Origin: Alphaproteobacteria bacterium
GTDB taxonomy: Bacteria; Pseudomonadota; Alphaproteobacteria; Rhizobiales; Hyphomicrobiaceae
NCBI GenBank assembly: GCA_018819265.1
Contig: JAHJQI010000189.1
Location: 1-49,441 of the forward strand
Direction of reading: 5' to 3'
Length of the DNA: 49,441 bases
A program made the translations under genes and the position numbers. This document shows, piece after piece, positions 35,107 to 42,318 of this stretch. Numbering within the stretch: position 1 is the stretch's first letter; each line of letters begins with the position of its first letter. Under the pieces are notes generated by a model. That model made no database searches, had not been told where the DNA came from, and saw nothing but the letters and a program-made list of their open reading frames with translations.

Positions 35107-35979
35107 TCAGCGACGCGTTCCGGGACGGGTTGCGTGGGACGCGATGAAGTCGTTGCCGGGGATGTGGGGGAAGCCGCGAAAGTTGATGGCGTTGTCGAAT
35201 TTCGCCCGGCAAGTTGCAAAGGTCTTGTCGCAGCCCGCGCGCACGTCGAACCCCGACCCTGGCTGCAGCGGGTTGCGTACCGGCTCCCAGCATTCGACGG
35301 TCACCACGCCATCACGCTTGACGTGCACCTTGACCTCGAGCTTCTGGCCGAGCGCGGGCCCGCTGGTGAATTCCAGCAGGCCGCGGCTGAAGAAGTCATT
35401 GGCGAAGGCGTTGAGGCCGGACGCCGTGAATCTGCGCGGCGTCAGAAATTCCACAGCCGTGCCGCTGCTGCGATAGGCCGCCGCGTCGAGGTTGACCTTG
35501 CAGCGGTTGTCGCCGAGATCGGCGTCGCAGGTAAACTGGTAGAGCCGCCCCTTGGGTTGCTGGAGATAATGCGCAAGCCCGCGCACCTCGGCCTTGAAGA
35601 CGGCGCCAGCGCGGCTCACTTCACCGAGACTTCCGGTGCGCATCAGGATGCGATTTTCCGGCGCAGACCAGTCGACGCGAAAGACTTCAACGGCCGCATC
35701 ATCGTAGAATCCGGCCGCCAGGTCGGCTTCGGTCAGCCGTTCCGAACTCAGCGCACCGGAGACTTCGAGGTTGTCGACTCCTAGACCGACGCTCTCGTTG
35801 ATTTCGCTGGCTGAGAAGCCGGCGGCCGCCTCAAATGTCGTGGCGTCGAAAACCACATCGCGGTCGTGATCGGTAAAGCCCATCTGCGTGCCATCGCGGC
35901 GCGTGACGCGCCAACACCAGCAAAGGGTCGTGACGCCGCTGTCAAGGCTGGCGCGCAGGCCGAGCGGAAGATCCTTCAT
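35107..35979 (-). CDS. GTA gp13: baseplate hub protein (DUF2163/BR0599)
   Basis: The protein has 290 residues of the TIGR02218/DUF2163 family plus the BR0599-type C-terminal part. Typical features are the N-terminal CWCWRVTRRDGTQMGFTDHD and the four Cys C151, C160, C250 and C257 (FTCDADLGDNRC and RAGCDKTFATC). Hub proteins of this family in RcGTA hold an iron-sulfur cluster, and these four Cys are the obvious ligands. It connects the distal tail ring to the megatron. The start overlaps the gp12 stop in ATGA. The C-terminal FRGFPHIPGNDF is a family signature. Confidence 0.9.
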   Translation of the reverse strand: MKDLPLGLRASLDSGVTTLCWCWRVTRRDGTQMGFTDHDRDVVFDATTFEAAAGFSASEINESVGLGVDNLEVSGALSSERLTEADLAAGFYDDAAVEVFRVDWSAPENRILMRTGSLGEVSRAGAVFKAEVRGLAHYLQQPKGRLYQFTCDADLGDNRCKVNLDAAAYRSSGTAVEFLTPRRFTASGLNAFANDFFSRGLLEFTSGPALGQKLEVKVHVKRDGVVTVECWEPVRNPLQPGSGFDVRAGCDKTFATCRAKFDNAINFRGFPHIPGNDFIASHATRPGTRR

Positions 35980-36614
35980 AGGCGTATCTCGACAATAGGA
36001 ATTGTGGGAATTGCGCCTGCGCGAAAGCCCTGCAGATTGATCTCGAGATGATCGGTATCGAAGCGAGCCGGAACGTCGAAAGCAAACCCCGCCGTGACGC
36101 TCGCACCAACCGCGGGCAGGCTCGCCGGCTGAAATATGACTGTTCCGTTTTCGCTATCGACCAGGTAATCGGTTGTCTCGGTCCGCGCGACCCCGTCGAT
36201 GGCAACCGTCAGGGAACCAGCAACGGGTTTCCTGATGCGGCGGACCCACGGAGCAAAACTGCCCCCATACGTCTTGACGATGTCGAACGATGCCTGCAGG
36301 CCGTCGCCGGTCCCGAGGATCTGGTCGAGCGGGCCAGGCTGCTTGCCCGGCTCGCAGGATTTCCAGTCGGCGTGGTCGCGCCAGCGGAATCCGTAAAGTC
36401 GCCCGCGCCGCTCTTCGAAGAACGCGATGACTGCGTGCAGGTCGTCGAGCGAGCGGACGCCGTATCCGGCATTGTAGCTGCGACGGGAATCGGCCCAGCG
36501 GCTGTTGCGTTCCTCGAATCCCGATCCGAGGACGACGACGTCGGTACGCCGCTCCGGCCCGCCCTGGGCACCCAGCGAAATCCCGATCGGGAAGCGCACC
36601 TCATGAAACGCCAT
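35976..36614 (-). CDS. GTA gp12: distal tail protein (DUF2460)
   Basis: The protein has 212 residues of the TIGR02217/DUF2460 family: FHEVRFPIGISLGAQGGPER at the start, RWADSRRSYNAGYGVRSLDD, the FEERRGRLYGFRWRD stretch, and the C-terminal IPIVEIRL. It forms the ring below the tail tube in RcGTA-type particles. AGGAG lies before the ATG. It follows the tape measure gene and overlaps gp13. Confidence 0.92.
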   Translation of the reverse strand: MAFHEVRFPIGISLGAQGGPERRTDVVVLGSGFEERNSRWADSRRSYNAGYGVRSLDDLHAVIAFFEERRGRLYGFRWRDHADWKSCEPGKQPGPLDQILGTGDGLQASFDIVKTYGGSFAPWVRRIRKPVAGSLTVAIDGVARTETTDYLVDSENGTVIFQPASLPAVGASVTAGFAFDVPARFDTDHLEINLQGFRAGAIPTIPIVEIRL

Positions 36615-36644
36615 CGCGGCTACTCCTCTAACTTCCGTGTGCGC

Positions 36645-37232
36645 TTAGAGATTGCGATGGCCGAGCGAGACCGCTCGGCTCAGCATGGCGGCGACCTGGG
36701 TTTGGGATCGCTGGAAACTGTCGGCGTCCGGCGTCGAGACATTGAAGGTGACGTTGACGCCACCGCCGCCTGACTGCGCCGCAACGCCAAGGCGTCCGTC
36801 CGGTCCGCGCGCCAGCGGCATGATCGCTTCCGCGCCGCGTTCGCCTGCAAGCCCAAGCCCGCCGCGCCCCAGCGGAACCCGCATCGGATTGGAAATGACG
36901 CCGCCTTGGGCGAACGGCACCGGCAAAGGGGTTGGCGCGACGCCGCCGCCGAGCCCGCCCGTAAACAGGCCTGACAGCAGGTTTCCGAAGCCCTGCTCCA
37001 GGGGTTTGAAGGCGGCTTTCAAAGCGATCTTCGAAAGGTCGAGCGCCAGTCCGCGCAACACTTCGCCAAGCCCCTTGCCCTTGATGGCGATGCCATCGAA
37101 GGCGCTCGACAAGGCGCTTGAGAACTGCCGACCGAGGCTCGAAGCCGCGCTCAGTTCCTTCGTCAGCGCGGTCGTGTCGGCATCAACGACAACCGTCCAC
37201 GTCTCGATCGAAGTCTCGAATTCGTCCATCAT
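36645..37232 (-). CDS. GTA gp11: short tail tape measure protein
   Basis: The protein has 195 residues, short as expected for the small GTA tail. It starts with a helical part (VVDADTTALTKELSAASSLGRQ) and continues with amphipathic helices that could line the tail lumen (KGLGEVLRGLALDLSKIAL). A glycine/proline-rich middle part leads to the conserved FAQGGVISNPMRVPLGRGG and GERGAEAIMPLARGPDGRLG, a hallmark of tape measure proteins of lambda-like tails. Tape length sets tail length. CTGGAG precedes the start. Confidence 0.9.
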   Translation of the reverse strand: MMDEFETSIETWTVVVDADTTALTKELSAASSLGRQFSSALSSAFDGIAIKGKGLGEVLRGLALDLSKIALKAAFKPLEQGFGNLLSGLFTGGLGGGVAPTPLPVPFAQGGVISNPMRVPLGRGGLGLAGERGAEAIMPLARGPDGRLGVAAQSGGGGVNVTFNVSTPDADSFQRSQTQVAAMLSRAVSLGHRNL

Positions 37233-37287
37233 TCACTCCAGATCGTCGACAAGCCGTTCAAGCCCGGTCCGGGCGTAGGGGTTCGCG

Positions 37288-37458
37288 TCAGTTCGGGTCA
37301 GGGAACCGCTGCATAAGGTTTTCCAAGTCGCCGCGGCGAAGCGGCGATGGCGAGGGATCAACGCCGAGACGACCGCGGATGGCTGCTGCGAGTTCGCACG
37401 GCGTCATGGCCCAGAAGACCGCAGGCGGCAGGCCGAGAAGCCCGAGCCCCGCAGCCAT
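37288..37458 (-). CDS. GTA small tail assembly chaperone (DUF2376-type), gp10.1
   Basis: The ATG at 37458 overlaps the gp10 stop (TGATG) and gives 56 residues. The sequence has the family signature LGLLGLPPAVFWAMTPCELA followed by the end LENLMQRFPDPN. The conserved PFPWDD stretch of the family is encoded just upstream in the same frame (TFGPFPWDDVMAAG), so either the true start is earlier, within gp10, or the two genes are joined by a programmed frameshift like G/GT chaperones of lambda-like phages. I cannot decide between these by eye. Confidence 0.7.
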   Translation of the reverse strand: MAAGLGLLGLPPAVFWAMTPCELAAAIRGRLGVDPSPSPLRRGDLENLMQRFPDPN

Positions 37459-37841
37459 CACGTCGTCCCAGGGAAAGGGCCCGAATGTTCGCTCGCCCCC
37501 ACCCCTGCCGTCGCTTCTTTGTCGTCGGGCCCGGATGCTGAAAACGTCGCGCGCAACAGTCTCGCCACGATATCGACGAAGCCGCCCGCACCGCCTTCGG
37601 CCTGCATCGCGGCGACGGCCTCATCGTCGATGGCCGAGCCGCCGCCGCGCAGCCCGGCGCCGATGATCTTCATGGCGTCGGCGGAACGAATGCGGCCTTC
37701 CTCGAAACGCCGCGCCAGCGCCACCATGTCATCGGCTCCGAAGGCGTCCTCCAGCTCCGCCAACGCGCCTAGAGTCAGGCACAGCCGGTATGTATTGCCG
37801 TCAAGCTTTGCTTCGATTTCGCCACGATGCCGATTGGCCAT
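37458..37841 (-). CDS. GTA gp10: tail assembly chaperone (DUF3356)
   Basis: The protein has 127 residues, beginning MANRHRGEIEAKLDGNTYRL, a conserved start of the GTA family, followed by LTLGALAELEDAFGADDMVAL. GAG G precedes the ATG. Its C-terminus from residue 105 looks disordered (DDKEATAGVGASEHSG). It is comparable to the G protein of lambda-type tails, which wraps the tape measure during assembly. Overlap with the small DUF2376 frame downstream is described there. Confidence 0.85.
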   Translation of the reverse strand: MANRHRGEIEAKLDGNTYRLCLTLGALAELEDAFGADDMVALARRFEEGRIRSADAMKIIGAGLRGGGSAIDDEAVAAMQAEGGAGGFVDIVARLLRATFSASGPDDKEATAGVGASEHSGPFPGTT

Positions 37842-37852
37842 GAACGCGATCC

Positions 37853-38266
37853 TCAGATAGGGGCAAACAGGACTTCGCCGGCGCTTTCAAGCGTCAGGTC
37901 GAACGTCAGTTCGCCATCGTGACGGCCGGCGAATTCAAGGGACGTCACTTGGAACAGCCCCGTCGCGGTGCCGAAATCAGGGATGACGACCTGCCACGCG
38001 CGCACCGTTCCGTTGAAGAAAAGCCCGCGTACCGTTTCGTCCGAGGCGTCGTCCTTGAAAATGCCCGACCCAGACAACCTGGCGCTCCTGATGCCGCCGC
38101 CATCCAGCAGTTCGCGCCACTGGCCCGCCGATTCCTGGTGGGTGATGTCGATCGTTTCGGCATTGAACGACAAGGTCCGCGATCGCAGACCCGCCACTGT
38201 CGAGAAGCTGCTCAAGCCGTCGGTATCGACTTTGAGCAGCAGGTCCTTGCCCTTTTGCGCCGCCAT
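37853..38266 (-). CDS. GTA gp9: major tail (tube) protein
   Basis: The protein has 137 residues of the TIGR02126 phage major tail protein family, starting MAAQKGKDLLLKVDTDG. ETIDITHQESAGQWRELLDGGG and the C-terminal FDLTLESAGEVLFAPI are family features. It polymerises into the hexameric tail tube around the tape measure. It lies 11 bases upstream of gp10 and 60 bases downstream of gp8. Confidence 0.93.
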   Translation of the reverse strand: MAAQKGKDLLLKVDTDGLSSFSTVAGLRSRTLSFNAETIDITHQESAGQWRELLDGGGIRSARLSGSGIFKDDASDETVRGLFFNGTVRAWQVVIPDFGTATGLFQVTSLEFAGRHDGELTFDLTLESAGEVLFAPI

Positions 38267-38325
38267 GGTTCAAAGGCTCCTTGTGTCGTTGGATTTGCAA
38301 ATTCACTTCAGTTTCAGCCGCCGCG

Positions 38326-38736
38326 TCACGGCGCCGGCTCGGTCACCGCCCGATAGCGGATGATGCCGCGGTAGGTTTCCCCGTCGTCCTCGCGGCGGCT
38401 TTCGGAGAATTCATGACGCAGGTTGATCAGCCGGTGGCCATCGAGCGTCAGGTCTGCGTCGTGCAGTGCCGCCTCCAGAAGCCCGATCGCCTCGGTGACT
38501 TCGCGCCTGCCGTTTTCCCGCGACCAGACATGCAGCGTGAAAACGTGCTCGTGTCCGCCGTCGCTACCCGTCGACCAATCGCGCACCTGGGATTGGCCGA
38601 ACGTCACGTATGGGAATTCGGCATCGCGCGGCACGTCGTCGTAGATGCGACCGGCACCGATCAGAGCCGTCAGCGGTGCTGCTCCCGACAGGGTCGAGAA
38701 GATCGCCTTCTGCAGCGCCCAATTCGCACTCGTCAT
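38326..38736 (-). CDS. GTA gp8: tail terminator (DUF3168)
   Basis: The protein has 136 residues of the DUF3168 family, with the typical LQKAIFSTLSGAAPLTALIG near the start, DVPRDAEFPYVTFG, and FTLHVWSRENGRREV in the middle. The ATG follows GGAGGCGG. It caps the end of the tail tube where it meets the head connector. Confidence 0.92.
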   Translation of the reverse strand: MTSANWALQKAIFSTLSGAAPLTALIGAGRIYDDVPRDAEFPYVTFGQSQVRDWSTGSDGGHEHVFTLHVWSRENGRREVTEAIGLLEAALHDADLTLDGHRLINLRHEFSESRREDDGETYRGIIRYRAVTEPAP

Positions 38737-38751
38737 GTTCTTACCGCCTCC

Positions 38752-38949
38752 TTATTCGACCGGCCGCCGCGATCTCGACCGCGAGCGGCGGATAATGCCG
38801 GTCCCGCCGTCGCTCGAATGGCCGGCCGCGGGCCTGCTGGCGTTTCCGAGCCTGCGCAATCGCCGCGCCAGGATGCGTTCGCGCAGGCGAGCTACCTCGA
38901 TGCGGCCAAGCTGGCCGCCCAATCCGGCAATCCGTACCCCGATCCTCAC
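38752..38949 (-). CDS. Small basic open frame between gp7 and gp8
   Basis: A GTG start overlaps the gp7 stop in GTGA, giving 65 residues to a TAA at 38752, just ahead of the gp8 ribosome binding site. The product is rich in Arg (RLRERILARRLRRLG and RRSRSRSRR). It fills the only larger gap in the head-tail connector block. HK97 gp10-like proteins lie here in some phages but are twice as long. It could be a shortened relic or an assembly factor. I know no family for it. Confidence 0.4.
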   Translation of the reverse strand: MRIGVRIAGLGGQLGRIEVARLRERILARRLRRLGNASRPAAGHSSDGGTGIIRRSRSRSRRPVE

Positions 38950-39284
38950 AGGTCGCGCTCCTCGACCAGGCAGCGCAGGAACCGGCGCCGTTCGTCGATG
39001 TCGAACACGACACGGATGTCGAACACGCGCGTTCCGAACCGCAGGCGCAGCTCTGGACCGAGATCGTCGCGATAGCGCATCACCGCTTCGTGGCTGACGC
39101 TTCCTGCGATTGCATCGGCTTCGCTCCGCTCGGTGCCGCTGAGTGGCCGCAACCGCGCCCATACCTCGCCGACCTCGCTCCAGCTTTCCACGGCGCCGCC
39201 GCCGCCATCGGCCACGCGCACGGGCTGTTCGATCACGATGCGCTGGCGCAGATCGCCGATCCGGATGTCCTCGGTGCCGTTCAT
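38946..39284 (-). CDS. GTA gp7: head-tail stopper (TIGR01563)
   Basis: The protein has 112 residues of the phage head-tail joining family: IGDLRQRIVIEQPVRVADGG at the start, VWARLRPLSGTERSEADAI in the middle and the RYRDDLGPELRLRFGTRVFDI stretch. It closes the connector after DNA packaging. The start overlaps the gp6 stop in ATGA. Confidence 0.92.
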   Translation of the reverse strand: MNGTEDIRIGDLRQRIVIEQPVRVADGGGGAVESWSEVGEVWARLRPLSGTERSEADAIAGSVSHEAVMRYRDDLGPELRLRFGTRVFDIRVVFDIDERRRFLRCLVEERDL

Positions 39285-39856
39285 AGGCGGGCCTGACGGT
39301 AAGGTTTCAGAAGCCTTGAGACGGCGCCGGGGATGGCGACGCCCGGCGTACCGATCTCGACGGGATCGCGATGTTCATACCAGTGCGCGACCAGCAGCAG
39401 CAGCGCCTGGCGGATGGGTGCCGGGACATCGGCCGGGTCGTCGCCGTATCCGACAACGAACGCGATCTCGATGCCGTTGGCGGCGCGGCCGGGCGGTGGC
39501 AGCGCGCCGCCTTGCGGAACGACGCGCCCAGGGTTGGAGACCGCATCGACGACATAGCGGTCCGTCGGCAAGACGCTCGAACCGCCCGCGGCATCGTAGG
39601 TGCGGATCTCGCCGACGGACTGCAGGGGCCGCAGCGGAATGCGCACTTCGCCGTCCTTGGGCCATCGGTCCAGCAGAAGCCGCCAGCTTTGCGTGATGAG
39701 CGCCAGCCCCAACGCCGCTTCGATGTGCAGGCGCGAAGTCAGGACGAGGCTTGCGATCAGCGCATCCTCGCTCGTGCCATCGACACGCAAGTATTGTTTT
39801 GCCTCGGCCACCGTAACCGGTTCGCCAGTTGGACCTGTCAATTGTAGAAGCGCCAT
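39281..39856 (-). CDS. GTA gp6: head-tail adaptor
   Basis: The protein has 191 residues from the ATG after AGGAGG; a GTG three codons upstream overlaps that site and is less likely. It belongs to the TIGR02215 family (phage adaptor, HK97 gp6-like): EPVTVAEAKQYLRVDG, the helix-rich DALIASLVLTSRLHIEAALG, and the C-terminal RQALLLLVAHWYEHRD. It forms the ring under the portal. It is the first gene after the intrinsic terminator that follows the capsid gene. Confidence 0.92.
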   Translation of the reverse strand: MALLQLTGPTGEPVTVAEAKQYLRVDGTSEDALIASLVLTSRLHIEAALGLALITQSWRLLLDRWPKDGEVRIPLRPLQSVGEIRTYDAAGGSSVLPTDRYVVDAVSNPGRVVPQGGALPPPGRAANGIEIAFVVGYGDDPADVPAPIRQALLLLVAHWYEHRDPVEIGTPGVAIPGAVSRLLKPYRQARL

Positions 39857-39900
39857 CCGTCCCACCTCCTGTGTTTTGCAACCACTTCGGTTCCCAGCGT

Positions 39901-39962
39901 TACCGCGCCCAAAAAGCTGAAACGGCGCCGCAGCTTCCTGCGAAGCTGAGACGCCGTTTCAG
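39901..39962 (-). terminator. Intrinsic terminator or attenuator between capsid (gp5) and adaptor (gp6)
   Basis: A perfect 11-base stem (CTGAAACGGCG at 39917-39927 with CGCCGTTTCAG at 39952-39962) encloses a second stem (CAGCTT/AAGCTG). Read on the minus strand it is followed by CTTTTTGGG. It lies about 100 bases after the capsid stop. Partial termination here would give more capsid than tail protein, as needed for assembly. Confidence 0.8.
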
Positions 39963-40062
39963 AGTTGCGCGCACGTGGGAGGAGGGCCGAGCGCGGATGC
40001 CAGGAAGGGCGCCGAATGTTCTTCGCCGCCCTTGAGGTTCTTCCGGGTTGTTCGACGTTCGA

Positions 40063-41313
40063 TTAGAGGCCGAATTTCAGGAGCTTGAGGGCTTCGAAGT
40101 CCTGGATGCCGCCGCCGACGCGTTTGGTGGTGTAGAACAGCACGTAGGGTTTGGACGAGTAGGGATCGCGCAGCACGCGGATACCGACGCGGTCGACGAT
40201 GAGATAGCCGCGGCGGAAATCGCCGAAGGCGACAGAATGGCTGTCGGCGGCAATGTCGGGCATGTCCTCGGATTCGACGACAGGGAAGCCCATCAGCGTC
40301 GAGGGTTCTCCAGGCCGGCTTGCCGGCTGCCACAGATAGGTTCCGTCGGCATCCTTCATCTTGCGGATTTCGGCCTGCGTCGAACGATTCATGACGAAGT
40401 GGGCGTTGCCGCGATAGCCGGAGCGCACCGAGTAGATGAGATCGATCAGCACGTCGCTGGGGTTGCTGGCCGGAAAAGCGCCTGCGGTCCCGGTCGAAAC
40501 CGTCCCGACATTGCCCCAGGTCCACGTCGCATTGTTGACCTTCGTGTAGTCGAGGAAGCCCTTCGGCTTGTTGACGCCGTCGCCGGTAACGAAGGCGGTG
40601 CCTTCCTGTTCGGCAAACGCGATGCGGACTTCCTCGGCCAGCCACTCGTCGATGTTGACGGCCGCATCATCCAGCAGGCTCGCAGTCGCGGCCGGCATCG
40701 CATAGAGCTCCATCGTCGGGAAGGAGAGTTCGGCCAACGTCGGGGCGTTGGTCTGCGTGCGCGCCGCCGTTTCGCCGACCCAGCCGGTATCGGGACCGGA
40801 GATCGCGAACGGGCGCTTGTAGACCGAAGCCGAGACCTGGCGGATGCCGGCGATGGCGCGGATCGGGGAGATGTCCTTCAGCGCGCGGTTGACGGTCGCC
40901 TCGGTTTCGTCGGGGACGAGGTAGCCGCCGTCCGGGTCGGAACCAACCGATAGCGCCTTGCCCTCGAGGTCGCGCAGCGCGCCGGTTTCACCGTTGCGCA
41001 CATAGCGGTGAAACGCCGACTTGTGTTGCAGCTGGCTTGCAGATGAACCGGAACGGGCTGCGCCTTCATTTTCCATCGGCGGGCGCGCGGCCTTCACCGA
41101 GAGTTCGTCGACACGCCGCTTGTTGGCATCGAGCGCACGGTTGATGCGCTCCAGCTTGTCGGAGGTGAGCACGTCAACGGACATGCGTTGCTCCATCTCC
41201 TGCAGGCGGTTTTCGTTTTCCGCCTTGAACGCCTCGAAGGCGGTCATGAATTCATCGAAGGCCATGGCAACATCGTTGCCGGTCGCCTTCGTTTCGAGTG
41301 CCGGGTCGCTCAT
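40063..41313 (-). CDS. GTA gp5: major capsid protein (HK97 fold)
   Basis: The protein has 416 residues from the ATG that follows AAAGGA; a further ATG at 41331 lacks a ribosome binding site. It is of the TIGR01554 HK97-type family. The N-terminal scaffold (delta) domain is coiled coil (about 15-90, FEAFKAENENRLQEMEQRM). The mature part begins near residue 110. Landmarks are GGYLVPDETEATVNRALKD, the E-loop region with VYKRPFAISG, FVTGDGVNKPKGFLDY and YSSKPYVLFYTTKRVGG. The prohead protease gp4 presumably removes the N-terminal domain. Confidence 0.95.
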   Translation of the reverse strand: MSDPALETKATGNDVAMAFDEFMTAFEAFKAENENRLQEMEQRMSVDVLTSDKLERINRALDANKRRVDELSVKAARPPMENEGAARSGSSASQLQHKSAFHRYVRNGETGALRDLEGKALSVGSDPDGGYLVPDETEATVNRALKDISPIRAIAGIRQVSASVYKRPFAISGPDTGWVGETAARTQTNAPTLAELSFPTMELYAMPAATASLLDDAAVNIDEWLAEEVRIAFAEQEGTAFVTGDGVNKPKGFLDYTKVNNATWTWGNVGTVSTGTAGAFPASNPSDVLIDLIYSVRSGYRGNAHFVMNRSTQAEIRKMKDADGTYLWQPASRPGEPSTLMGFPVVESEDMPDIAADSHSVAFGDFRRGYLIVDRVGIRVLRDPYSSKPYVLFYTTKRVGGGIQDFEALKLLKFGL

Positions 41314-41362
41314 CGATTGCGTCCTTTCCATCAGTTCACTTGTCCTCGTCTCGTTTCGGGGG

Positions 41363-41908
41363 TCAGTCCAGGAGCTGCCTTGCGGCCTCCCGCATGCGGC
41401 GTGCGAGCGGAGTTCGCCCGCGCACCGCCAGGTTGCCGGCAGCGCCGGTTCCTTCGTCGAGCCGGGCTCGCGCCAGCGGCTGCATCGGGAAGGTCACGAC
41501 CGAGACCTCCCACAGGTCGATTTCGACCAGTTCGCGTGTCTTCCTGACGCGATCGTTCCTGGCCTTCAGCGCACGAAAGCCGATCGACAATCCGTCGATT
41601 GCGCCGGCCCGCAATAGCGAAGCGATTTCGGCGGCACGCGCCGATCCGGGTGCCAGCCGGCCCTCGACGTAAAGCCCGCGCTGTTCTTCGCGCACCACGT
41701 CCCAGATGCCGATCGGCTGTCCGGGGTCGTGCTGGAACAACATGCGGATATCGCGCGCGCCGCGCCTGCCAAGGCTTCTTGCGAAGGCGCCGCGCATGAC
41801 GACGTCGCGGCTGTCGTCGACAATGCCGAAGACGCTTCCATAGCCCGAGATGCGCCAGCCCGATGCGGCCGATTTCAACTCCAGGCGGCAATCCATTCTT
41901 CCTGCCAT
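41363..41908 (-). CDS. GTA gp4: prohead protease (HK97 family, S78)
   Basis: The protein has 181 residues from the ATG that follows AAGGAG; an in-frame TTG at 41941 lies in the T-run of the upstream terminator and is unlikely. It is of the U35/S78 Herpes/HK97-type protease family: ISGYGSVFGIVDDSRDVVMRGAF-like start (split here as GYGSVFGIVDDSRD), LFQHDPGQPIGIWD with the catalytic His, and AIDGLSIGFRALK with the catalytic Ser. It cleaves the capsid scaffold domain and possibly also the portal extension. It comes directly after the toxin-immunity module. Confidence 0.93.
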   Translation of the reverse strand: MAGRMDCRLELKSAASGWRISGYGSVFGIVDDSRDVVMRGAFARSLGRRGARDIRMLFQHDPGQPIGIWDVVREEQRGLYVEGRLAPGSARAAEIASLLRAGAIDGLSIGFRALKARNDRVRKTRELVEIDLWEVSVVTFPMQPLARARLDEGTGAAGNLAVRGRTPLARRMREAARQLLD

Positions 41909-41940
41909 CGGGGCCGGCTCCTTGCGTTCGCGTTTGGCCA

Positions 41941-41978
41941 AACAAAAACGCCCCGCTGGCAGATGCCGGCGTGGCGTT
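41941..41978 (-). terminator. Strong intrinsic terminator after the immunity gene
   Basis: The hairpin spans 41947-41978 (AACGCC outer arm, CGC and GGCA inner arms, two-base loop). On the minus strand it is followed by TTTTTGTTT. It lies between the immunity gene and the gp4 ribosome binding site. It would stop or reduce transcription from gp1-gp3-immunity into gp4, so gp4 and later genes need read-through, antitermination or their own promoter. Confidence 0.8.
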
Positions 41979-42022
41979 GTTCGGTCGCGACTGTAACAGA
42001 CTACCGTTCGGGCTCGTTGTGG

Positions 42023-42310
42023 TTAGCCCTGCTTCGAAAGTGCTTCCCGCATCTTTTCCAGCAGTTGGCGCAAATGACCACCCTCTGGAAAATACACATC
42101 CGCGGGCGTCTTGTACCATATGTCTTTAAGGTCGTCGTCGCTGAAGCGATCACTTAGGATCTCATCAAGGTAAGCCGCCACAATTTTCCTCTCGGTGTCA
42201 CCAATGCCATTGGTCGCAAATTCCACCATATCGTCCAAAGTCTTTGTATGGAGGTGAATATCTTGATGGAAGTTTCGGCAAACGTCATTGATTTCCTTTG
42301 GAATTTTCAT
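42023..42310 (-). CDS. CdiI-like immunity protein for the portal toxin
   Basis: The protein has 95 residues, acidic and probably all helical, with no signal peptide. It starts 8 bases after the portal-toxin stop, behind TAGGT. The centre FLDELLSG-type pattern of the CdiI_2-like immunity family is recognisable as AAYLDEILSDRFSDDDLKDIW, followed by FPEGGHLRQLLEKMREAL. The layout of a toxin end, a tiny gap, a small AT-rich acidic gene and then a terminator is the classical toxin-immunity pair. It would protect producing cells, and immune recipients, from the RNase. It could be an unrelated gp3.5 homologue, but its composition and match argue against this. Confidence 0.72.
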   Translation of the reverse strand: MKIPKEINDVCRNFHQDIHLHTKTLDDMVEFATNGIGDTERKIVAAYLDEILSDRFSDDDLKDIWYKTPADVYFPEGGHLRQLLEKMREALSKQG

Positions 42311-42318
42311 TGCATGAC

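Noticed and set aside
41909..41941. TTG start for the prohead protease at 41941
   Set aside because: It lies in the T-run of a terminator, whereas the ATG at 41908 has AAGGAG at good distance.
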